DNA of 64,000 nucleotides from Mytilus galloprovincialis (taxonomy: Eukaryota > Mollusca > Bivalvia > Mytilida > Mytilidae). The notes beneath the pieces were generated by a model. It made no database searches. It saw only the letters and a program-made list of their open reading frames with translations, and was not told the origin of the DNA. A program made the translations under genes and the position numbers. The stretch spans positions 41,692,321 to 41,756,320 of the forward strand of contig NC_134851.1 of NCBI RefSeq assembly GCF_965363235.1, given 5' to 3'. This document shows, piece after piece, positions 43,201-57,000 of this stretch (positions are counted from its first letter, which is position 1; the number at the start of each line of letters is the position of its first letter).

Positions 43201-46200
43201 AAGTTGTCTGATTGGGAGTGAAAAATCTTTGTATTGAGCTACCTTAAAAAAATCATTATTATCCTTAATGCATTGATGCGGATTATTTATTTTCATCTAA
43301 CAAGTATAAGAGCTTTTCTAATCATAATGTATTTTTTACCTTTGTCTTATTTGAAAGCCTCAATACTTTTTTTTAATATATATAATACACGTTATTACAT
43401 TCGCTTGTGCTATTCTTCAAATGTTGCAGAGATTTCATTGCAATAAATATTTATTTATGTCTTTCCTAGTGTTATGAAAACACATGATGATGAAAACGCT
43501 TTTCCGACAATCTGTGAATGTTTTTCATGTTGTTGGTATTGAATTGGATTTTCCATTGTTTTCATACATGTACGTCATATTTGTTTGTGTACCCTCAATA
43601 TGCGAAATATAGGCGACATTCGTTTTTTTTGTGGATTTGTTTGTCATAGGTTCATATATTTAGTTAATATTGTTATCAAAAATATCATACAAAACAAACT
43701 GCACTGAATAGACAAACAATGTTAATATATATTTGTTGTGACTCATTAAAAAAAAGTACCTTGCAAAGTATGTGGATACTTTCTTTTCCAATTATCTGTA
43801 ATGCGTCTTTGACGTTTTTAAATGTCACCCCCTTGCTATCTCGACATTGTCTTAAAATTTCAAAGCTTGCAGTCTTTATATCTTCAGTTTCCAATATGAT
43901 TTCAACTTCCCTCTTCGACAATTCCAGATGTATTGCCATCTCTTTAGCCTCGAATGGACTGTACAATAAGGACAGGCGACGTAAGTGTAGGTCTGATGGT
44001 GTCGCTCTCAGGAACTCGTCTTTGGTAACTGTATTAGAAACACTGCATATTTATTAAATGCCAACATGATTTTTATTTTCAAAACAATAACCATTGTCAA
44101 TAGATACCTCTCACCAAAATTCCAAAACGATATATCACAAATATATATCGTGGTGTCAACTTAATAGGATTAAGAAACAAAAAAAAAGTTGTTTATGTAC
44201 AACCAACATCAAACAAGGAAAAAAGATGTATACAACATTATTGCAAACTAAAAGTAAAAATACATATACTATCTTTAAAACCAAGCAATAACATACGCAC
44301 CGGAAAATGTTAGCATATTATTAAAATATATTTAAACCAGTGAAAATTCAATCCCTATTAGATCCAAAGAAAGATAAGCAGAGATAGATATGCATGTTTT
44401 TTTTTGTAGGCACTATTTTGGTTACGAGTCATATACTTTTTTTTTTATATTTTAGTCGTTTGCCTTTAGCAATAAAATGTGATATTGACAATTCACTTTT
44501 TAAATCTTCACATCGGTAGGAGAACTTAATAAAATGAAGATATAGGATAAAAATAGCAGTGTTTGGGAGATGAACGAAAATACAGACTAATACTTGAACA
44601 CATTTACCTCATAATTCGACAATGGTGCAATGAAAATTGACCCAACATGTACAAAGAGATTCTTTATATACCTTAATCAGTGAACTTAAGAAAGAAGTCC
44701 TCAAAAAGATGTGACAAGGACATACAACTAAAAATGCCGTGATACGGAATACAATACCTGTGCACCCTGGTTTGCATTTATCTTCATCCTGAGGAAAAAA
44801 GGAAATACAAATGTATTGAAAAGTAATTGTTTTATTTTGTACATCAATTCAGTATATACACACACACGCACACACACACACACATACATATATCTATATA
44901 TATATAGTACAGACACCAATTTTAGGTTTCTCCTCAATTGATGGGATTGAAATATTTATGTAATAGCATATCAAAGTTGAAATTAAGATCCTCTCTTTTC
45001 GAAATTTAATTCGTTCTCAGCGTAAATATAAATCTGAACTTCTCATTTTCAAACTTGTATCTGTTTAAAGGCATGACAGATATCATAAAACCGGAATAGA
45101 ATTTCCAGCATTTCAGCAAAACAAAGGTTTTTAGTTTGATCATCCTAATTATGTTAAGTTAATATTACCTGTTGATTAACTTACAAAAATATAATTGTAT
45201 CTCTGGCACCACTTTTTCACTCGGATTTTAATGGTCAATTTGATATAAATTTAAACGACAAGCATGTTTATCGATGTAACGTTCAAATGTCGAATCGAAC
45301 TATTTATGTGTTTATTTAAGCATTTTTATTGCCTGTTTTATAAGTACCTGTTCTGCAATCCAAGATGAAATTGTGTGCATGTTGCATTTAATGCCATGTG
45401 CATGACATATCCAGACTTCGTCCGTGTTATCTAGATCGCTGTCTTGCAGAAAGCATGGGTTATCTGGTGAGTTACAACATATCCTGGTCATAAAGGATGG
45501 ATCGCTGGTTTGACTCTGATCGCTACTTGTTCTAATATACAGCTGACTTATTTTCTCTAAGGCTGATGCTAGGCATTCATAGATGCTGGATGCTACATCC
45601 CTCATTATAAGTGTGTTTGATCTGGCATGAACAAGACGGACAACAATCCTCTTATCTTCGCAGTCAATGTACATATCTAACGACGGATCAATGGTGAACA
45701 CCCCTGACCTATGGAACAGCATGTCCTTGTTGGTATTACCATATGTTTTCACCGCCCAGACATATAGACAGTAACTAATAAATCTAAAGGATAATGCAGG
45801 AGGTATCATCAAGGAAGACGATTGAAAGGCTATGGCATTACTCCTGGTTGTGAAGCTAGCTGATTGGAGGTATCCAGAATCATCTTTAGCTCGTACCATA
45901 CTTGCAACATAGTAGAAGTCAGCAGGTATACGGTTGTGGTCTGAATCGTATCTTTTTGGTTCTACCAATATATCCAGGTGAGTCATGACATCCAGTAAAT
46001 AATCTTTATCTTTGTAGAATTTCTGATAATTCTTTTTCTTCCAAATCTGTTTGATAATTTGTTTTGAGACCACCCCTTTCTTGCTCATTACATCCCACAA
46101 CTCTTCTCTGACTGTGTCTCCTTGACAGAATCTTCTGTCAGTAACAATAGACTTAAAGGCATCTATTAGATGGGTTGGAGACAAAATAACATGACGGTCT

Positions 46201-47979
46201 AATCTGTGTTCATCAAAGTATAACACCTTGCCTATGGCATGTTGAAATTTCAGGAATACTTTTAACTCAGATTCTGTCAAGGATCTTATAGGCTGTAGTG
46301 AGTTGATTTTCTGCAAATGCTCTATTGTAATCAGTGGAATATTGCGTTTGATGAGCGATGCAAATTCTAGTTGCAAAGGTATAAAGCACTTTGGAAGAGG
46401 TTCGCCCCATGTTGGCTGCATCTTCGATTCTCTGATAATGATATCCTTAAGTTTTGCCATTTCTCGATCATATTTGTCTTTGGCATTTACAAATATTTTA
46501 TCCCTTATTACCAAGTGCTGCATGAATGGCGTTTGCAAAAACATCTGTCTGATCTCTGCAAATAGCTCAGTTCGCCTCTGTTCAATCTCATTCTTAAAAA
46601 AAATCCAAAGAAATATGTTTTCTTCACAAAATTACATGCATATCGTACAAATTAACTCTGCCTAATATGATGTGTATATTGTGAACATTTTCGAATATTT
46701 ATTTGTATCAATCCCATTATACTTATTAAACCACTGTAGTGACGTCAGCCTATTCATTTATCATGGATTTGTTTCCTAGAATCAACGCTTCCTAAATCCG
46801 TCGCTGAAATAGACTCACCAAATTATATTCATTTGTTTTCTTTGTGTCTTATTTTAAATTGGCCAATTTTCTGATTTCTGTTCACTAATGGAATTATTTT
46901 AAAAACTTACCTTTAATTTTTGTAATTGCTGTATACCTTCACTGGGAATGGATCCCGTTCATGAATTGTGTTACGTGTTACTAACATCACCACATCGACG
47001 AAACCTCTCGGCTACCAATAGGTTACGATTTAATTGGTCTAATTTATACATATAAATGAATATATGATATACATCGGTACAACTGACACACTGGGATTGT
47101 ACCTTAATATATACAATAATAGGCAATTTTATAGTATGAGTCGGTAGCCGCGAGGTTTCATGGTTAAGCTCGATGAGTAAGAATTGTCGGTATAGGTTCG
47201 AATCCTTCTATTCTTTTTATTGTCCCTATTCTCTAATTTTTACTGTTTGGTTTCTTGTTTTGTAAGTTATTGTGGATATTTTGTTTGATAAAAGTAACTA
47301 ATTAAATAGTTAAAACAATACAAATAAAACACAACACGTCTGCCCTTAAAGATCATCATATATCAGGCATCTGAATATTATCTATTTTGACAAAATGAGA
47401 CATACTCAATCTTATTCTTAAGAATATATCACTTAACATACTGTTGAATGTTTTTGGTGAAGGCAAAATGGGAATGCAAGTAAAACTAATAAGATAAACA
47501 GAGAGCAAATAAGAAATATTACACATACCTAACGATTCAGATATCAATGTTATTTTGTTAATATCACTATTGCAAACCACTCATGGAATGATGTTGTCTT
47601 ACCGCAGCTTTATTGCGCTACTTGAATCAACAAATCACAAAGATTTTGGACAAATCGACTACAAATGTTGGGGAAGCAAAGCTAATGAAATATATAGGTT
47701 ATTAAAAAAGGGATAACAGATCAATCTTAGGTCTTTTCTTTACAAAGGCAGTCTTACCTTAGTTTTAGTTCAATTATATATGAAACTAATACAAAAGCGT
47801 ATCATCCAAGTAGCAAATTAGATATACACTTCGAAAGCAAATAGCACAAAAAAAATAGTCCAAAGGTAGTGGCAATATTAAAAATTATCAAAAGTAAAAA
47901 AATCATTCATCTTTAATTAGCCATCTTTACAAAATGTCTTTGATGTAAGTTTTATATTCCAAATGAGTTGATTTGAGAG

Positions 47980-48025
<46 letters not shown>

Positions 48026-51000
48026 GTGAACAGTCGTGTATGTGATATCGTCATAGAAGTATCATACAAATTCGAAACTGTCAATTGTTTTAAATACTTA
48101 CATGTTTTAACTTATCCTTGTGTGTCAGAACAACCATAATTTTAGGATAACCTTCAATACTCCCTTTACAGTATGTTACAATTGTGTTGATCCAGAATAG
48201 CAGATAATCTTCAAAAGAAATAAGTATGTGTTTGTATACAATCATTATGATAATCTACATTCTAATCGATAGACAGCTTCAATAAGTAGTTATCATATAA
48301 CCATGTTTCAAAAGTAATACAAAAACTTTAATTTCTTCAATGGATAATAAATATTAAAACGACATTTAATACTTTGGCTTTTTTTTCACAAAACATACTA
48401 ATTTAGTCATTGTTGCGGCAGCGTGATTTTTGTACTTGGATATCAGTTGCCTTAAACTGTCCGTCAGTAACTGCGAGTACTCTCAGACCTGTACTTTTGG
48501 TTGTTGGAATATACATGTACTCGGCAACGTCTTATATGTGTTTTTCAGTGATTGTCGTTTGCTGATGTGTTACATATTGATTTTTCGTTCAATTTTTTCT
48601 ACATAAATTAGGCTGTTAGATTTCTCGTTTGAATTGTTTTACATTTATCATTTCGAGGCCTTTTATAGCTGACTATGTGGTATGGGCTTTGCTCATTGTT
48701 GAAGGCCGTACATTGACCTATAATTGTTAGTTTCTATGACATTTGGTCTCTTGTGGATAGTTGTCTTATTGGCAATCATACCACATCTGCTTTTTTTATA
48801 TTTAGTACCGATAGCTGCATTCTTGTTGGTAGTTCTGTCAGTACTAGTATACAGTTGATATTTTTTTTAGCAGGTTGAAATCACATTTTGGAAATACGTA
48901 TTCTTATTTCTGTTATGAACATATTTTGCACAACTCTGTTGTAATAGCATTGCACTTGCCGTTTTATACGTTAACTACCTTTTGCTGTTTTTTGTCCACT
49001 CTTTCCTGGGAGATACTGTTCATTTGGACAGGGGTCATCTAGTTGTCTACTTCCATCCAACACAAGTATGTAAATCGCTCTGTAGGTTAAAAATGTCTGA
49101 TGAGTTGAATAGAAAACATCCTGCCCTCCAAAATCCCAGATGATTATGGGTGCTATGTTTTTATTGCAAAGCAGCTTTTTCCCAACCTTAACAGACTTCT
49201 CAAAGAATTTCTCTTTAGTGATCGACACTTTCACCTCTTGAACTTTTTTGGCAACACCAAAAAAGCGTTTTAGCTTTCTGATTAATCCAGGTTTAGTTAC
49301 AGTTTCTACATTTAAATCACTGGTCAAATCTACCTCCGAATGAAAATCACGTGAGACATTCTTCGTGGTATCTTTATCAGATTGAACTTCATGGGTGTGT
49401 TTGTGATCCAAAAAATCATTATGTGCCTGGCTTACAGGAAGGTTATGATTATTCTGTTCATTGCCACTGATTGTGTAATCTGATAATGTGTTATCTTCGA
49501 TTGAACTTCTTGACGGTTTAGATGAACTGGTAGGACTACCATCGTGCACACCTGCTTCACTACTGCCATCTCTGTTTTCTTTAATCTCTTTGCGTTCAGA
49601 AAGTCGTTTGCGTACATTTTCGGTCAAATAACCAGCGTCGACATTTTCGTTTAGAAGTGGATGACTTGACCTGAATGTATCCTGAACACTTTCTGTTCTG
49701 TTTCTGTCCTCAAAGTCCGAACATTTAGCCGTTGAAACGGATAAAGGTGAATCTTGTGTTTCATGCGAATTAGCTGTTTTTTCATGCAATGGCATGTCTT
49801 CTGTATCTAAGGTTTTCGGACTGGTTTCCGTTTTATCGTGTACACTAACTTTTTCTTTTTTCAGTGTTTCGTCTTGTAAAAGAGATCTGGTAACGGTTAA
49901 TTCCTCCATCGTAAAATCTGAATACAGAAACAAATGCCAATACACAAAAGTATACAAATAATGTTGGTCAAAGATGAAATCATTCCTTTGTTTTATAGGG
50001 ATACAAAACAATTGTGTCATAAAAACCAAGTTATCAACGACTTTTAAATTTTTTTTGGTTAGTAATTTCTCTTCAAAATGATCTGGAGATTTCTAAAACA
50101 GACAATTTCCAATATCAATTCGACATACTTCACGTATCAACCCCCATTTTTGGGTTCGTGTTGCTTAGTCTTTATTTTCTTATGTTGTATTTGTGTGTTA
50201 TTGTTTGTCTGTTTGTCTTTTTCTTTTGAGCCATGGTATTGTCAGTTTATTTTCGATTGTCGAATTGAAAACCCCTCTGGTATCTCTTTCATTTAACGAT
50301 GTTCTCCTCTGAGGAACCAACATTTCTATAATTTCTTTTTCTTAAACTGATATTTGGGCTTAAAAGACTGTACAATATAATTGGTGAAAAAAGAAAAAAT
50401 ATATTGAGGTGCACTTCTTATTTTGCCACAGTCATTTTAAAGTACAAAATTTTGATGATTTTCCCTTTTTTCATCAATTTTTTCCCATTTTCGGGCTATT
50501 ATCATGAAAAAATTCACAGTTTCCCAATTAATTTTTTTTTCATACTGTGAATTAGGATGAAGTGGACAAATCTGAATACATTTTACTTAAAAAAAACTAT
50601 AGGTTAGTGTAACTATTAGAAATTTTTATCAAAATTGTTGCTTTTTCGTTTCAAATTTACCATGTTGTCAATTTCGTAAATTTATCGGATTTGTATAATT
50701 TTTTTTAAATTTATAAATGAGTAAATTTGAAAGATAAATCATTCAGGTTACTAGTTTTAATCATGAAGATATTTGAAATTAATATATAAGATATTTTCAA
50801 ATAAAAAATCAATGTAACGTTTCTTTTTTTGACTAGTATATATATATAAAACTATCATACACTAGTATACACATTTTCTTTACAACTATGAAATCCTTTT
50901 GTTTTTATTTAGTTTCATTGTTTCAGTCTTTACCGTTAAGAGCTGACACCAATTTATATTTGCTGCATCTTGTTTATTATTGATTGATAAACGACGAAGA

Positions 51001-54000
51001 GTTTATCTTATTTTTGTTTTCTTCTGAAAAGCTATTGTGATGTAAGCGATCAATGAGTCTTGATTCGTAGTAATAAACATAGTTAAGATAAATAAATTAA
51101 TTAATTTGACAAAAACGGTTAACTGTAATGATAAATGAATAAATAATAAACTTACATGTGTATTGTTAATAGTTTTAAAAGATTTTCTCAAATTATTTAA
51201 TTGTTTCTTGTTCCTTTTACAAATATGAAACAAAGCACGTTAATAATTTTAGAACATTTCTATGGTTAAGACACACAATGAGCATTTCAAGATCTGATGT
51301 TTTCGTAATGTTAGAAAATAATAACAATAATAAACAAAAAATACATGAAACATAACACTGTTTTCATTTTCGATTTTTTTCTTTGTGGTATATATTCATT
51401 TTTTACCTTGATGTCCATCAAGCCAGCAGTTTTTTTTTATATCCATGAAGGAGAGACCATTATATAACTCTATTCCATCAGTTGACATTCTGAATTTCGT
51501 TGGTTGTTTACCGACAAGATGTCTGGCGATAGTCGTTTTTCCAGTACCCTGTTCGCCAGCCAGCATAACTCTTGACTCAAAATGTCGATAGCGTTCTCCT
51601 TCTAATAGACTAGAGAACACTTTCGCTGATTTATTATCAAATTTCTTCACTTCAGCTGGAAGTCCTATATTTGTTTTTGAAATAGATGTTAGAAATTCGA
51701 GAAATAAACAGCCGTAATAATACAATATATCTTTTATGTTTTAAAAGTAGAATATAGATACTCAAAATACAGAACCAGCAATTCATGCGTTATTGAATAT
51801 ATAAAAAATAACATTTTACCAAACAGAATATATCATGGATATATTAACAAAAGGTGTCGCATAGTAACACAAAGGAATTGGTTTATGGCGTATGATACGA
51901 ATTTTATATTAATTGGCACCATACCTCATCTTCCTATATCTATTTGTGATTTATTTTGGAGAACGATTTTTTTAATTTGATAAGGGGACTATTGGAATAA
52001 AAGGCTGAAAATCAAAGGTTTTGATAGAATATATATCAGAGAAAGATCGAAATTCAAAATTAACTTATGTTTCTTTACAGGTATTTCATAATCCATATTT
52101 TGTTATTACAATTACGCAAGTCAACAGTTTCATAGTATTTCTGAAGACCTTATTTTACTATCGATATTATGTGTGTCATTCTAATATACAATCCATTGTC
52201 GATAAACCGGCAATAAATCGTTGTTTTTCGGAATTTTGTGGGACTTAGGTTCTACTGTTCAATGTGATGTCCCCCGTCCACGTTTACTTTGTGTGTGTGT
52301 TAGACGTATAGCTATGTGTATCCATCTAATCAGTTAAGCCCTTTTCGTTTGATTTTTATAATTTGATTTGTTGTACTGTTACACCACTGTGCCAGGATAG
52401 GGGATGGTTTGCGCCTTCAAACGAGTTTAACACCGCCACATCATGTATGTGCCTGTCCTAACTCAGGAGCCTAAAATACAGTGATGAAAAAAATTGAACG
52501 AAAAACAAATATGTAAACAAACGACAACCACTGAATTATAGGCTCCTGACTTGGGATATGCACATGCATGTTCTCGTTTCCTCTCAGTGGAGTCTGTACA
52601 TTATTTGTTTTTATTTTTAATAAGTTCCAATACTAAAACCATTGTAAATAAATGTTTGTTTAATAAACAATATATAATAAAAGTGTATGCAAGCTGCTAA
52701 AATGTATATATTTTATTAGAATAACGATGAAAAAACGAGAATATAAACAGTAAATTTGTGCGAATGATGTGCACTTGGCATTATATGATGTGCAAATAGC
52801 ATTATGTGATGTACAAACTGCGCAAACATACTATATGATGTGCTTATATACTGATATGATGTACAAATATTCTTAGATGATGTGCAAACATTCCTTTATG
52901 ATGAGCAAATATCTTTATATGATGTGCAAGTATCCTTTTATGATGTGCAAATATACTGACTTGATGTACAAATATACGTATACGGTGTGCAAATATCCTT
53001 ATATGATTTGGTTGTATTATTATATTATGTGATTGTAATCTTATATCGTGTGGGTCGGCTACCTTCAATATATGATGTCGAAACGTCATTATTTGATTTG
53101 TTTAATCGCTGTTTTGGTCAATAAACATGCTTTCGATTAGAATGATTACTGTCTATGTAAAAAGTGATTCTGACCTGCCTATTCGCAATGACTATAATTC
53201 TAGTTCAAATCTGTAGATATCGCTAGTATTTAACAAAAAGTGAAACGGTGCAATGCAATAAAAATAAACGTTTCAAACGTTTCGGATGAATTGATGAATT
53301 TCCCAGGGTATGCTAAAATTTCATATATTTTGGGGCTCTTTATAGCTTGCTGTTCGGTTTAGCAAATGCTCCGTGTTTAAGGCCGTACGTTGACATATTC
53401 CTGTTTACGTTTTACACATTGGACCTGGATGTAGAGTTGTCTCATTGGCATTTATACTACATCTTCTTATTTCTTTTCATTGCAAAAAACAGCAATGAAC
53501 ACACAGTCAGTGTAAAAAATGTTGCATAACGAAAGCTACATAAGTATCTACTTTTGCGTTATTAAACTGGTATAAATGATTGATTGATCGATTGATTGGT
53601 GTTGAATACCACTTATGCTATATCGTGGCGGTGCTTTTATTTCGTCGGAGGAAGCCGAAGTGTCCGGAGAGAACCACCGACTCTTGGTAGGAAAAATAAT
53701 AATTCTATTCATTTAAGATTGGAGTCGAGCTTACCTATAAGTTAAGTTTTGACAGGCTAGTGATACAGTAGTGCATGTATTTATTGTTTACTGAGGCCTG
53801 TTGGTCATTACAGGTAGAAAATAAATTGTGTTTACAAATTTTCTAAGTGAACATTTACGGCGTAAGTTTTATTATTTTGCTTTTATCTGGAAAAGTATAA
53901 TCGATTTAATATAAACAAATAGTGACATGTGTCTTAATATCTTTTAGACTTAAGGTCTCTTTTGAGTTTTTTTGTTTTATTGCCTATTATCGTGATTACT

Positions 54001-57000
54001 TATCTATAGCGATACTCTATCTTTGCAAAGTGGTTAAGATAACAACAGGTTGAAAAATAGCTAAATTATAATTACGACCCTTCTTTCATTGGGGTTTTGG
54101 ACGTGGGAGGAAACATTGGAATTTCTCTTATTTTTCAAGTCTACACCTTGAAACAGGAAAAAACAATCAAGACCCCCTTTCCGAAGACATAAAAAACACT
54201 TTCCCGTCCCCTATAAAAAAAAACCCAAAATAATAAGCCGCATTAAATTGCTATTGCATTGCAAATTTGAAATTATGCGTCAATAGTTTATCTAGAACTT
54301 TAAGTATAGAAGTTGTTTGTGACTTCAGGAAACATAATTTGGTAACGCCGGTTATTGTCTCATTGAAATCAACCAGACCTTTATTCAATATTAGCTACGA
54401 ACAAAAAAAAAATTTGCTAGAATGTATTGTTGAAAATAAGGATGTAGGTTTGAAAACAGTTGATGCGATAGAAACGATGCGTAAAAAATGATGTCTTTCG
54501 AGTCAAAACTATAACAATTTACTGTAGCAGGAGTGTAAGATGTAAGTCGAACCCTGAACAGGTAGGGCAAGTATGGACACACCATTCAAGCTTGATACAG
54601 CCCTGAACTTTGATATGATTCAATATCTGACACAGCATAGGCTTCTGACACATTATGAACGTGCTCTTAGATTTTTAAAAGTTAAAATTGGACATTTACG
54701 TATTATATTGTCAAATATCACAAATCTAAATATACTGTAATATTTAGCATATCAAAGAATCCTTATAATTGCTTGTTTTGTCCCGTTATGTCCCTTATTC
54801 CTAAACAGTTATTGTCTAGCAAAAAAATATTTACGGAGGACGAATACATCGCCATACCATTATACGGCGGCAAATCTATAACAATAAACAACTGAATACC
54901 ACCTTTCTATTAAAAAAATTAAATTATTAACAACATGAACGCACACCATAAAAATATGTTTCGACATCATATATTGAAGTAAACCGAACCACATTAGATT
55001 ACAAGCACATAATATAATGACACAACCATAAGAATATGTCTGTGCACAATGAAAGGGAAAATTCATATAATTAAAGGATAATTGCACATCATATAAGTAT
55101 ATTTGCATATCATATAAGGATTGTTGCATATCATATAAGGATTGTTGCATATCATATAGGAACATTTGCATATCATATAAGTACATACGCACTTGATATA
55201 AGGATATTTGCACATCATATAAGTATATATGCACATCATATAAGGATGTTTTGGTATCATATAAGGATACTTGCACATAATATAATGATATTTGCACATC
55301 ATATAAAGGTGGTTGCAATTCATATGAGGACAATTACATATCATATAAAGGTAAATGCACATGATAAAATGAAAATGGTCATAACAAGAAGGTTTTGGCG
55401 TTTCATACATTAACAGCATAGTTTAGATTATCATTCAGTTTGTTTTATATGTCCGTGAAAGCTTATTTATTGTAATATAAATTATATCCTCACGTTCCGT
55501 TATTTTGATTTATACATTTGTACTAATAGATTGTTTATTGAAATATCTGCAAGGATTGACCGATCAAATTGTATATATTTGAAATCTGTCAATTTATGTT
55601 TTCTCGTCTTGTACAAAGCAAGTTACTTCCCTACGCTGAAAATTGTATAGTCATTCTTAACCAATGGATTGATTAAAGTTGTGAGTCCTTTTAAAAGGAA
55701 AATGCAGTATAATTGCAAATAAAACAACAAATGATTTGCAAGCTGCTGATTTGCGTATCGCACATACCAAATACGATTGGGTTTTACATATTTGTCTGCG
55801 CTCAGCCCTCCACTCACCTGGACCAATGGCGTAACAGCAGTAACAGGAATATGTTGTAAACATTTGATTTCAAGGGATTTATTCGACAAATTGGTAGGAC
55901 AAAACACTTCAATAAAACAATGACACAATCACTGATATTAGAGTTTTAATTAATGAGTACATGTAGAGAAATAAGAAAGCTAGATTTAAGTCATTTGCAA
56001 CTAATTCATACACCATGTTCTTCCAGACTGAAGTATCAATCAGTAACTTCCAACGGATTTAGGGTAAAAACGTAATAAATAGTCCTTCGCAAATCTTTAA
56101 CTATGCCAATTCGTAACTTAATTTTATAAAGATTTGAGATAAAGATTACGGACTGATGATAACTGTAGAATGGTTTCTTTTCAATAAGATACAAAATATA
56201 TGAAATTACGTAAGGAGGGATTATTTAACGTGTTATAATTTTCTTTTATTTGTCTTTATTAATATTACCTAAATTTAGTCTGTTTTTGTGATATCCATTT
56301 GACATGACTCCCATCACACATTGAACGACAAACTTATTCTATTTCAACCTCTGTGACATCAAACGCGCGATTCTGCGTCAAAGTTAATGTTAATCTTACC
56401 ATGTGTCTGTCAGGGTAAGGATTCGGTCCTAGTACTTTAAAAAAAATATCTTTGAAACCTTTATGGATTGATTTTACGTATATGAATAAAATCGTTTAAT
56501 AAAAGCAGAATGATGTATGCCTTTTTGTGCTTCTTAGTTACATTTGTTTGTTTTTATAGTGATTGGGCTGATAGCACACTGTTGACTGCTGCGCCTCTAT
56601 TTTTGACAGGTTTACTTATTGTGTCTGCTTATTTTGTTCGCGCATCGTTGTCGATGTGGTGGAGTTTGATGCGACTGTCAAACGGAAGAGAGGTTTGGCT
56701 GGCTATGGGCCAGGTTCAATCCACTGTTTTATACATAAAAAAATGCCTCTGCAAGGTCAGGAATATGACAGTTGTTGTTCATTCGTTTGGTGGGTTTGAG
56801 GATTGATTTGCCATTTGATTAGGTATTTCCCTTTTTGTGTTTTTCTCGGGGTTCGGGTTTTTGTGATTTTACTTTTTGTCCTTTGAATCAAATTAGAAGT
56901 ACCTGAGTTTGTACTACCAATTTCCAGGAAACCAGTGCGGTCTAATATGCAACAACAAGTATTTTTTCGTGTTTTTCGGAACAATTCGTGGTAATGTACT

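Larger units (their letters stand above)
46600..48101 (-). other. Roco intron 6 with tRNA-like hairpin and GA repeat
   Basis: Contains the hairpin element 46999-47225 and the (GA)n tract 47984-48023. Otherwise AT-rich. Confidence 0.5.

Noticed and set aside
43719-44057. 112-residue plus-strand frame
   Set aside because: Antisense shadow of the first death-fold exon.
46303-46665. Plus-strand frames opposite the COR exon
   Set aside because: Antisense shadows of the conserved minus-strand coding exon.
54860-55419. Minus-strand frames with LYDMQQS and YMICNNP repeats
   Set aside because: Translations of the 21-bp VNTR unit in two frames; no start or splice support.
56510-56806. 98-residue hydrophobic plus-strand frame resembling a membrane protein
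   Set aside because: Falls inside mussel repeat F2, other copies of which are not open.
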